Assembly (NCBI GenBank): GCA_009801085.1
Contig: VNWV01000003.1
Coordinates: forward strand, 2,356,001-2,420,000
Source: Lasiodiplodia sp. COLG20
Taxonomy: Eukaryota > Ascomycota > Dothideomycetes > Botryosphaeriales > Botryosphaeriaceae
Direction: 5' to 3'
DNA: 64,000 nt
In this document: piece by piece, positions 33,781 to 43,218 of the stretch
Layout of the letters: the number at the start of each line of letters is the position of its first letter
How positions within the stretch are numbered: position 1 is the first letter of the stretch
Made by a program: the position numbers and the translations under genes
Notes under the pieces: generated by a model
What the model saw: the letters and a program-made list of their open reading frames with translations, nothing else
Database searches by the model: none
Told to the model about the DNA's origin: nothing

Positions 33781-34868
33781 GCGCCTCCAGGGAGCCCTCC
33801 GTGCGGTCAGACGTGCAAGAGAACCTTCCCGCGGGTGAGTCGGCACGACGGCGGACGGCTGTTCGGCAGCAGTCGACCGCCAGCCAAGCAAAGGTAAATT
33901 AATGGTGCCATGAGGGCTGCCGACTTTGCCATGAAGCAAACGCGTCGCTCGAGAAAATAGAAACGGACGATTGCCGGCATAACTTGGACCAAATCTCGGA
34001 CGCCAGCACACCAGCCATGCAGCCCCCTGCCCAGTTCCTGCAGCGAGCCTCGACAAAGCTTAGGAGAGCTTGACTCTGGATTGACTTCAGGTTTACAGGA
34101 GGCCTGAGGGCGCGCAAGAGGCAGTGATGGTCGGCGGTTTGGCTGGCTGGGCGGCCATGGCGAGATCTCGCAGCACTCGGGCCCTCGATTGCGTAGGCCT
34201 GGCACGGGAGGCAGAAAGCTTGACACTCGCAGGAGGCGCGTCGACCTGGGAATCTGTTTCAAGAACTTAACGAGTGGGGCTGCCAAGCCGCGTGGTGGCT
34301 GCAAAGAGGTCCACCCCCGGTGCGCCAAGACGGCCTTCCCCCCAGCCCAATCCACCACCACTTCTTTCGGACTTGGGATTTCTCCACAACTCGCGGCACT
34401 GTTTCATGACGTTCCCGCTCACGCCCATGCACCTTGAGCCACTAATTTCGGTGCCTGTTTCGACCCAGCCGCCGTCCCACCACGCACGAAACATCGAGAC
34501 CATGGCCACGAACCCCCAGTTTTCGCCAACTCCACCAATCAGCCCGCAATCCACTCGTCTCGACTGTCCATGTGCGCTTGCCCCTGCAGCGCCTGCGCAG
34601 CCGTCGATGCCGAACATATGTTTTCCCCGTCGGCGGCGGTTCCCGCAATCCCGTATAAAGGGCCATAGATGCTCCGTCTGTACAGCTGTCAAGTCAAGCT
34701 TCACCTTCAGTCTTTCTCTATTTAACGCGGTTGATTCGCATCGCTCTTTGACAGCCATCAGCTTGCTGTGCACGCCTGACCAGTCTTCTCTCTCTTCAAA
34801 GCTTCCCTAACCTCGACCAACCAACCACCACCGGCACCACCACAAGTACCTCTGCCACCACAGCCAAG
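33781..34868. other. Intergenic: transporter 3' region and pectate lyase promoter
   Basis: No gene supported. A TATAAA element sits at 34654; the last 100 bp are C/A-rich leader (accaaccaaccaccacc). Confidence 0.55.
34654..34659 (+). promoter_or_regulatory. TATA box of the pectate lyase gene
   Basis: TATAAA in cccgtataaagggc, about 215 bp upstream of the ATG. Its GC-rich surroundings make it stand out. Confidence 0.6.
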
Positions 34869-36009
34869 ATGAAGGCCTCTACCGTCGCTACCATCGCCAT
34901 CTCTGCCGTGAGCGCTCTGGCAGCGCCCACCAAGACCCTCGGCAAGCGTGCCGCCATCACCGACACCCCTGACGTCGGTTTCGCTACCCTCAACGGCGGC
35001 ACCACCGGTGGCGCTGGTGGATCCACTACCACCGTCTCCACTCTTGCTCAGTTCACTGCCGCTGCTGAGGCCGACGGTGCTGCTGTCATCGTTGTGTCTG
35101 GCGCCATCTCTGGCAGCGCCAAGGTCCGCGTTGCCTCGGACAAGACCATTATTGGCAAGGACTCCAGCGCCGTCCTGACGAACGTTGGCCTGTACATCAA
35201 CAAGGTCAAGAACGTCATCGTTCGCAACCTGACCATCAAGAAGGTTGTTGCCGACAATGGTGATGCCATTGGTATCCAGGAGTCTCAGAACGTCTGGATC
35301 GACCACTGTGACCTTTCTTCTGACCAGGATAACGGGAAAGATTACTACGGTACGCCTTTTAAACCAGTTCTTTCATCCCTTGAAAACTTTCTATCCAGTT
35401 GTTTCAACTGGGGGTGTCATCGCTTGAAAACCTTCTACCCAGTTTGCAGCTAACCCAATTCAGATGGCCTTCTGGACGTTACCCACGCTGCCGACTACAT
35501 TACTCTGTCGAACAACTACCTGCACGACCACTACAAGGCGTCTCTCGTCGGCCACTCCGACTCCAACGGCTCTGAGGACAAGGGTCACCTCACCGTTACG
35601 TACGTCGGGAACCACTTTTCGAACCTGAACTCCCGTGGTCCCTCGTACCGCTTCGGCACCGGACATATTCTTAACAACCTCTATTCCGTACGTTTATTTG
35701 TCCATTTCTATTGTCAAGGATGTTTAAAAAGTCTAATTTTGTGTGTAGGATGTCAGCGACGGTATCAACACCCGCCAGGGCGCTCAGCTCTTGGTTGAGG
35801 GCAACGTCTTTGTCAACCCCAAGAAGCCTCTCTACAGCACTGACGCTGGTTACGCTGTTTCCGTTGACAACGACTTCGGCAGTGGTGAGAACACTGCTGA
35901 GGAGGGCACCATCTCCTCGTCCGACCTCGGCTACGACTACACTGCCCTGGCCTCTTCCGAGGTCTCGGCTTCCGTCAAGGCCTCTGCTGGCGCTACCCTC
36001 TCTTTCTAA
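34869..36009 (+). CDS. Secreted pectate lyase, PL1 family
   Basis: Cleaves de-esterified pectin (polygalacturonate) by calcium-dependent beta-elimination outside the cell. Exons 34869-35349, 35464-35687, 35749-36009; 321 residues. Signal peptide MKASTVATIAISAVSALA, probable processing after GKRA. The rest is a right-handed parallel beta-helix: NVIVRNLTI, the family motif NVWIDHCDLS, calcium-site acids around DGLLDVTHAAD, and the catalytic-arginine region in NSRGPSYRFGTGH. The introns (114 and 61 nt) restore the motif order: without splicing the frame ends within intron 1. Intron 1 holds a degenerate internal duplication. It implies growth on plant tissue. Confidence 0.94.
35379..35445 (+). 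repeat. Degenerate direct repeat inside intron 1 of the pectate lyase
   Basis: cttgaaaactttctatccag (35379-35398) recurs as cttgaaaaccttctacccag (35423-35442), 44 bp apart. The two mismatches are both C/T transitions. Confidence 0.65.
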
Positions 36010-37415
36010 GAGAAGATGGTTTGATGTGTCGATGATGATGCTCGGCCATGTGCTGTTCGATCTTGTTGACGAAAAGGGGATGTGGTGATGAAGCTTTGGA
36101 TTGAGCACAGCGTGCTACTTCTTTGTATATAGTTTTCGCCGGCCTTCTTACAAGCCGCGGAGAAAACGTATTGATATAACTGCTTTGGAAAAAATTGTTG
36201 TCCTATTGTGCACTCCTGACTTTACAACGCCGAGCACAGATGCTAAGACCCACTGCACTTTATTTTTGTTGCAATACGTCATGAAGATCAATAGATTGAT
36301 GCTACTGGATGTACCTAGAGGAGTGGTATGGGACTGAGTGGGTGGTTAGCCGGGAGGCGGCAGCTGACTAAGCTACGAATAAAGCCGCCGTGGTACACAG
36401 TGCAACAATTTTACTTTACACGGGCATCTGAAGCTAACGTCCGGATGTCTTTGTCTAATTTTAATATCGACACTCACGTCCGGACAAACGCTTCATGTCC
36501 CCCAACTTGTCCGAATTAACTCCTGACGGACTATCGGGTATGATATTCGCCTCTCTAGCTTCTGTTTGCAAATAGCTAGTCACCTAGCAGCGTATAGATT
36601 CCACGCTGCCTACAAGTATTCTATGGATTTTCCTGCGCGCATTCTTCACTGCACACGTTCCTGACCCCTGATTTGTGATCCACCTTTGATTTGTGAGCCT
36701 GCGGCCCTCTCTTTTTTCCAGCGTTCGGACCGTTTCCTCTTCAGAGAGCCGGCAGCAGAGCGCACTGACTGGATGACTGGTCGCTGGGGTGATCCTGACG
36801 CGGACTTAAGGTGACGCTGCAATGCGTCGAGACTGCTCCGTTTCATCCAGATGCGACCCGCCCACCACGCGGCAGAGATGCATGGGTTTCGGCTCTTGGG
36901 CGCGCCTTCTTTGTGTGCGCCGCCCACGTGCCGTCAGCCACGCCAGGAACGAGAAAAGTGTTGGCTTTTTAGTGGCATTGCTTGGCCAGTGCTCGCCCGC
37001 CGCGGACCGACGACAAGCGGGTGCAGAACGCCGCTCTTCTCCGAGCCGGGGGCTATCGATATGCCGCAGTGGGACTTCAATTGACCGTGTGTAAGCGTGA
37101 GTCAACCGCGGAAACCATCGCCCTGTGTCCACGCTCCTCTGTGTCATCGAAACTCGAGCCACCACCCGTAGCATAATGCTAATAAAGGCCGGCCGCCGGC
37201 CATTGACGCAACTGGCGCCCGCATTCTTGTTCCCGCCCTCGCCGTCTCCGTCCACGCTCTTTTCCGTCCCACCAACACCGCCAATTACGGCTCGTCCGAT
37301 ATCAGCACCACCCGCAGCTTCCATTTCAACAATCTCCCCCGCTTCTCCCGCCTCCTTCTCTCCGCGACATCGTTGCGCATCTACCAGACCGCCGCACACC
37401 GCACATTTCCACAGA
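36010..37415. other. Intergenic: pectate lyase 3' region and GLY1 promoter
   Basis: 36100-36600 is AT-rich; a gtccgga motif occurs twice (near 36440 and 36479). 36780-37150 is GC-richer with short overlapping frames. A pyrimidine-rich leader precedes GLY1. No gene supported. Confidence 0.5.
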
Positions 37416-38731
37416 ATGTCGCCGCACAACTACTACCCTGTGACGGCGCCGTCGTCGTCCTCCCCGACGCCTGCCGGCGTCTCGCCCTCGCAGTCTCCGA
37501 GCATCAACCACTGGACCCATCCCGGCCCTGCCTCTGCCGATGTATGCAAATCCCTCACATTTTCTTGACGAGAGAGAAAGACACAACAAAGAACGCTCAG
37601 CATCATCTTTTCCGAAACCAGAGGGGATGCTTCAACAACACGAAATAAAGTTAAAGAGCTATGAAGACTAACAAGCACGTGCAGTTCCGTTCTGACACAA
37701 TCACCACCCCCACCGCCAGTATGCTCGCCGCCATCGCCTCAACCACGCTCGGCGACGATGTCTTCCTCGAGGACCCGACGACCAACGCGCTGCAAGCCTG
37801 GATCGCCGACATGCTCGGCAAGCCGGCCGCACTTCTCGTCATGTCTGGTACCATGGGCAACCAAGTCGCCATCCGGACGCACCTGCAGGGACCCCCTCAC
37901 TCGGTGCTCTGCGACCACCGCGCCCACATCCTGCGTGCCGAGGCCGGCGGTGTCGCTGCCCTCTGCGGCGCTCAGCTCGAGGGCGTCTTCCCCGCAAACG
38001 GCAGTTACCTGACGCTCGAGGACGTGCAGGCGCACGCGGTGCTCTCGGACGACATCCACGGCTGCCCGACGAAGCTGATCGAGCTGGAGAACACGCTCGG
38101 CGGCAACGTCATGCCGCTGGCCGAGATGCAGCGCATCGGCGCGTGGGCCCGCGAGCACGGCATCATCACCCACCTCGACGGCGCGCGCCTGTGGGAAGCC
38201 GTGGCGGCCGGCCACGGCACGCTGCGCGAGTACGCGGCGTGCGTCGACAGCATCCAGCTGTGCTTCAGCAAGGGCCTCGGCGCCCCCATGGGCTCCATCA
38301 TCGTCGGCACCGATGCCTTCGTCACCCGCGCCCGCTGGATCCGCAAGAGCATCGGCGGCGGCATCCGCATGGCCGGTGTCGTGAGCAGCGCTGCACGCAA
38401 CGCCGTCGAGGAGCAGTTCCTCGGCGGCCGTCTGCTGCGCACTCACGAGCAGGCGAGGCGGCTGGCTGACAAGTGGCAAGGGCTCGGTGGCGTGCTGAGC
38501 GTGCCGACCGAGACGAACATGGTGTGGTTGGACGTCAAGAAGAGTGGGGTTAAGGCCGAGGATATTGTCACGCTGGCGGCGGAGAAGGGCATCAAGACTT
38601 TCGGCACCAGGATCGTCGTGCATTACCAAATTTCCGAGATGGCCATGCAGGGGCTGGAAGAGGTCATGGAAGAGGTTATGAGAAATAAGAAGGCGGCCGC
38701 CCCGGCAACTAATGGCACTCACGCAGCATAA
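37416..38731 (+). CDS. GLY1: L-threonine aldolase (GLY1 type)
   Basis: Cytosolic PLP enzyme cleaving threonine/allo-threonine to glycine and acetaldehyde, a glycine source in fungi. Exons 37416-37541 and 37685-38731, 390 residues. Exon 1 encodes MSPHNYYPVTAPSSSS..HPGPASAD, joined to FRSDTITTPTASMLAAI, the conserved family start; the in-frame ATG at 37661 lies inside the 143-nt intron and would lose the Asp-Phe-Arg-Ser-Asp motif. PLP-site features: SGTMGNQVAI near the N-terminus, HLDGARLWEA (Asp contacting the pyridine nitrogen) and the Schiff-base Lys in CFSKGLGAPMGS (about 237). Length fits the low-specificity fungal enzymes; the Ser/Pro-rich first 35 residues are an extension. Confidence 0.93.
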
Positions 38732-38993
38732 TTGGATGGATCATTGGTGGTGTCGCCGATTAAAAATGCAAGTTGAATGTGCACGAGAGACAAAAAAAGG
38801 GAAGCCCTCTATACTCTTGGATAGAAAGATACGGAGGCCCTGTTTTCGTAGATTTTGTAGCGTTACACGTTTCTTGTTTTCATTTCCCGCAAAGTCAAAA
38901 AGAAGAATGAACACGGTGATTGGTATCCTCAACCCTCTGGTATCCTCAAACCTCAAACACCCCCCTTGTCTTCGCATACCTCTATGCCTGGTA

Positions 38994-39566
38994 CTACTCC
39001 TTCAACGTGATCCCACCCCTCACATCATCCCCCACAACCCCGCCATTCACCGCCCTGACCAGCGTCCCCAACCGCGCACTCGCACTCGCATCGATAAACT
39101 CCACGCTCTCCATAATCAAGACCTCGTCCCCCTCCCCCTCTTCCGTAAACTTCAGCGTCCAAATCAACTCATTCTCCACCACCTCGTCCCCACCCTGCTC
39201 GTCATCATCCCCTTCCCTCTTCGCCCGAAAGTAATAGCTCATCCGCACCACCGCCCGCCGCGCCCACTCGTCCACCGTCACCTCGTGCACCTCGGCGCCC
39301 TTGGTGCCAGCGCTCGTGATGTACCGCCCCGTCGACGCGCAGTGCGCCGCCAGTCCCGCGTTGTCCATTACAGGCGCGAGGCCAGCGTTGTGCCGCACCA
39401 GGTGCGCGTGGCCCCATGCATGCGTCGCGCGCGGGTGTCGCAGTGAGATGAGGTGCGCGGTCGACTGCGGGAGCGCGTGCGCGAGGGCGAGGGCGCGGAG
39501 GCGCTGGTAGAGCGGGGATGGGCCGGGACCGCTGGCCGTGCTGGTGGTGGGGGTGGGGTTTGTCAT
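38994..39566 (-). CDS. Conserved fungal protein, possible NTF2/SnoaL-like fold
   Basis: 190 residues on the minus strand. I recognise it only as a small fungal hypothetical protein; the fold call is inference from length and pattern. Start chosen at 39566 (MTNPTPTTSTASGPGPSPLY), the only ATG before the domain. Visible blocks: LYQRLRALALAHALPQSTAH, WGHAHLVRHN, VHEVTVDEWARRAVVRMSYY, and a C-terminal MESVEFIDASASARLGTLVR ending GGVVGDDVRGGITLKE. A helix-rich N-terminus followed by beta strands fits a dimeric cone-shaped NTF2-like domain; no catalytic set is obvious. Odd: the sequence just 5' of the ATG is a long poly(A) on the mRNA strand with an assembly gap inside, so the leader is not fully known. 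Confidence 0.75.
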   Translation of the reverse strand: MTNPTPTTSTASGPGPSPLYQRLRALALAHALPQSTAHLISLRHPRATHAWGHAHLVRHNAGLAPVMDNAGLAAHCASTGRYITSAGTKGAEVHEVTVDEWARRAVVRMSYYFRAKREGDDDEQGGDEVVENELIWTLKFTEEGEGDEVLIMESVEFIDASASARLGTLVRAVNGGVVGDDVRGGITLKE

Positions 39567-39570
39567 TGTC

Positions 39571-39635
39571 TTTTTTTTTTTTTTTTTTTTTTTNNNNNNN
39601 NNNNNNNNNNNNNNNNNNNTTTTTTTTTTTTTTTT
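39571..39635 (+). repeat. Poly(T) tract interrupted by an assembly gap
   Basis: 23 T (39571-39593), 26 N (39594-39619), then 16 T (39620-39635). True length is unknown but at least 39 T if the gap itself is T. It begins five bases upstream of the minus-strand start codon at 39566. Confidence 0.95.
39594..39619. other. Assembly gap (26 N)
   Basis: Run of undetermined bases in a homopolymer, the kind of site where short-read assembly fails. Confidence 0.99.
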
Positions 39636-40810
39636 GCCCTCCCCTTGTTGAGGATTAAACTTTGGAATTGCTCTCGGTGGTTGTTGTTGGGCTGGACGGG
39701 GTCTCGCAATTGGACTGGTAATGAGGGGGTGTTGTGTGTGCGTATGTCTTTCTTTTTGGCCCGTTGCGATTGGTGTCCCACGGCGGCGGGAGGAGTCCGT
39801 TACTTTCAAATCTTTGTTTCCTTCGAACGTAGGATGAGAGACGAGAAACAAGTTTGGAGGGTCTTGGTGCGAGGTTGGAAGTTTCGATGATTTGCCCTGT
39901 GTTGCTGTGCAGCTATATATAGTTGTGTTACGTGCTACGTCGGTCGTACATACAGTACTTAAGGCTGCATGAAGAATTTAGGATGCTACCTAACAGTAGT
40001 ACTGGGCCGCTTTTCTGCTGACGCTAGTAACGCCTCACTATGATTCATAGTGAGCGCGATGGCATTGTAGAGTAAGCGAGAGCTTATCAAGGATTCCGCA
40101 ATGGTAAGCGAAAATTGCGAGACAATCAAGCCTCGATACTCTCCGTGTAGCCAAAGATTATGTACTACTCTGTGATAAAAGATGTAAATTGAATCATCTT
40201 AGAAATATTTGGAAGAAAAGAAAAAATAGAGTAAATCCAGTGTCTTTGAAATAACGAAGCTGTATAGTTCTAATACACATCATATTGGCTCCCGCCATCT
40301 TCAGAAGTGCTGAACCGGTTGAATTGCTGATGACGCCTATCCGAAGATTACTGTGTCCAGTCACATCTTGTTAGGAAATTTTAACCAAACCGGAGCTTTT
40401 TCCTGCAAGTCAATACATGTTCTCAAATCTATCGTCAACAGTCGGCTATTAGCTCCTTGATTAGTGCTCTCAATCTAGGTCTAGTAGGTCTAGCTGAGTT
40501 ACTGATTTGTAAGTGCACTATCCTAGCATATGAGATCAGTTTCTCATACGATTTATAGTCTGGATACATACAAACTGAATTTCGGTCGAGGTCAACGATA
40601 TATAGGTCATGTTGACGGGGACAAATCTTCCATTCAGAATCATCTCTTATTCACAAGGTGGCTTTGTCAAAGCTTGCATAGAACAAGTCTCGCTCAAGGA
40701 AACAGAAGAATGAATTGACCCCCAGTTCAAGAACGCCATGAACAACTCAGCTGAAGCCGCTCTGTACAGACAAATACCGGCAGTACTACACCCTTAGGAA
40801 TGACTTAAGA
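39636..40810. other. Intergenic, AT-rich
   Basis: 1.2 kb, AT-rich from about 39900, with no frame above about 60 codons that looks real. Between the divergent poly(A)-leader gene and the 3' end of YOS9. Confidence 0.55.
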
Positions 40811-42822
40811 CTACAACTCTTCATGATACACCTCCTCGCTTCCTTCTTGACGATCGGCTCCTTCATCCTCTTCAAACCGGCCACCGTCCTCACCCATATC
40901 ATCACCCCACTGGCCCTCCGGATCATCCATCCACTGCCACTCCCATATGTCTTCCCACTCGCCCTCATCATAACCACCATTCTCACCACCACCTCCATTC
41001 TCAGCTCCCTGCTGCTGATCCATCCCCTCATCGCCACCATCTTTCCTCCCCTCACCGTCTTCCCTATCCTCACCCTCATCATTCTCAATAATACCCCTGA
41101 ATTCCTTCCCGCGCGGTGTATCCACCAGCTCCAACCGCCACGGCTTGCGTCCGGCCAACTTAGCAAGCTGTTTCCTCAGCCTATCCACCTCTTCCTTATC
41201 GTTGATCTTCAGCGCCTTCAGCTCCTCCGTGCTCATCATCTTGTGCGGGCGGCCTCCGCCTGGAGACTCGGCCACGATGCCCAATAGCGTCTCCTTGCCA
41301 CCGCCCACCACGACCGACTTCTCGATCACGGAACCGGGCTTGCCGACGAGCTGTTGCGCGCCCACGACAATGCCGCCGATGGTCGGCAGCGGCTTGCTTG
41401 TCGGTTGTTGCTGGGTGGGATCGCCTCCTACGGCGGCGTCTGCGTTCCTGAGAGCGTCGGGGAGGTCGATGTCGGTTTCGGCCGAGGCTTCTTCGGTCGG
41501 GATGATGTGCATGGGATTGGACTTGCGGCGGGGGGTGATGGATGGCACAGCGGCGGCGCCGGATGAGAGGATGGGTGCGCAAGAAACGGCGTGTGCGCGG
41601 TTCTCCTGCGGTGGGAGGAAGGCGACGTCATTGCACAGGCGCGGAGTGTAGATGACCATGAGGTAGGAACAGGTCGCAACCTCCTTGATCATGCCGATGC
41701 GATCCGGAGTATTGGGGTGACAGTGGAACTATTTCAACCGTTAGCTTTCAGAGTCTTTACTTTTTTGTCTGGGATGAAGCTTCGTACCTGAACCTCAATC
41801 TTCCGCTGCTTCCCCGTCAAGTCGCATGTCGTGCCGCCCGTCAACTTCTGCACGAGGTACCTCGTTTCGCCCTTCGTCTCTAGCCTGGCCACGCCCGTCT
41901 CCTCCCTCTCCATCCCTCCCACCGGCATGCCCTCATCGTCCACACCCGCACCACCAGCACCATCTTCGCTCTCCTTCGCGCCCTCATCGCCCTTCTTCCC
42001 ATTCTCGTTCTCCTTCGGGAAAGTCCCAAGAATGAAGCTACTCACGGTCTCATCCTCGACTGGCGGGTAAATGGGCACGCCACGGCTAGGCGGTAGCTGG
42101 TGGAACTGCTTTACGCTATCGTTGTAGCAAAAGCTGTAGCTCCACCAACCGCTCAAGAAGTAAATGCAATTGCCCTGCATACCCTTCAGCAGCTCCCAAC
42201 CGCGGTCGCTTGCCCGCGCCAGCTCTTTCTCCTCGTCGGCTTCGGATGCCGTGCCATTGGCCGAAGAAGCGTTATTCGTTGCGCTCGTGTCGACTAGAGG
42301 TATGCGGCAGAGGTATGGCTGCGAGTTCAGCATCATGCGCTCGTACACGGCGGCGAACTCGTCATCGTCGTCGTCACCACCAAGGTGGCTGTTGGGGTCT
42401 TTCGCCGCGAAGGGGTTGGGCTGCGGTGGCGCATTGTCACCGCGGAAGAGCGTGTCTTCTTTGGCGTCGCCTTCTTGCCGGTGGTGAGAGAGCTCGACGG
42501 TGGCTTGCGCGGCGGCATCGGCGATGGGCTGCTGCTTGGACGGCGAGGCGGCGTGCAGTGACCGGGCGTGGTCTTCGGATATGGCTGCGTCGGTGAAAAC
42601 GACTTGGTACTGTTTGTTCAAACCCCGGCGTCAGTGGTCGGTCGCGGTGTGCAACTGCGGTGGGAAAGCTGCGGTTGATGCCAGCTTGCGCACGGCAACA
42701 ACGCGAACGAAGCCAAAACACACCTGCGGGAATGCGAGCAGGTCGTCCAGTACACTGAACGAACCCTGGCTCGCCAGCGCGAGCTGGACAATTGCGGGCA
42801 GGGCCCAAAAGTGCCTGGTCAT
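40811..42822 (-). CDS. YOS9: ER quality-control lectin YOS9/OS-9
   Basis: ER-lumenal lectin of the Hrd1 ERAD complex; its MRH domain reads trimmed mannose signals on misfolded glycoproteins. Exons on the minus strand 42822-42724, 42609-41788, 41728-40811; 612 residues. Start chosen at MTRHFWALPAIVQLALASQG (signal peptide); an in-frame ATG at 42960 would put 46 residues before it. Exon join: LLAFPQ-YQVVFTDAAI. MRH domain about 175-340: GNCIYFLSGWWSYSFCYND, GTTCDLTGKQRKIEVQFHCH, and LCNDVAFLPP, with the Gln/Arg/Glu/Tyr-type mannose-6-phosphate-receptor pattern. The C-terminus HEEL is an HDEL-like retrieval signal. Odd: an acidic, Gly- and Trp-rich tail (EWEDIWEWQWMDDPEGQW) before it. Confidence 0.93.
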
Positions 42823-43218
42823 CGCGGCGGTGAAGAAAGGCGGCGCATCGGTGGTGGTACTGCGGAGGAGAGGCGGAGGTGTCTTGCGGAGGGACAGCTC
42901 GCCTCTAGCTTCCGCCTTCCGCCCGCGCGTCTTTGATGCGTCCGCCCAAGAAATCCGCATCCAGGCTACTGCTCACTGCGCGCGAAGCAATCATTAGAGA
43001 ATTTGATCATGATAGTTGAGAATCTTCGCTATGCTATTTTCTACGGCTTCCCAGAGCCTTTTCTCCATATCTTCGTGGTACATTACAATGCCAAGTCTGG
43101 CAATCATCCAAATTCGTTTGCATTCGTCCCCTCATGGTATCCAACTTGGAATAAAACAGTTAACCAATATTGATAAGAAATTCAAGAAAAAAGAAGCAGT
43201 TGCGCAAAGTCCAACGCT
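42823..43218. other. Intergenic, YOS9 promoter
   Basis: Holds the YOS9 5' region (with the alternative in-frame ATG at 42960) and the 3' flank of the gene ending at 43219. No other gene seen. Confidence 0.55.

Noticed and set aside
32253..33902. Unspliced 549-codon reading of the sugar porter
   Set aside because: It loses exon 1 and reads through intron 2 into an Arg/His-rich frame, dropping helices 11-12 and the PETRGRTLE motif.
37661..37684. ATG at 37661 as the threonine aldolase start
   Set aside because: It lies in the intron; splicing from 37541 to 37685 gives the conserved ASAD-FRSDT junction.
37739..38722. 327-codon open frame antisense to threonine aldolase
   Set aside because: Same shadow effect over a GC-rich exon; Ala/Arg/His-rich with no recognisable fold.
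39453..39890. Open frame reading through the N gap as Phe/Leu
   Set aside because: Openness depends on poly(T) and unknown bases; the real gene is on the minus strand.
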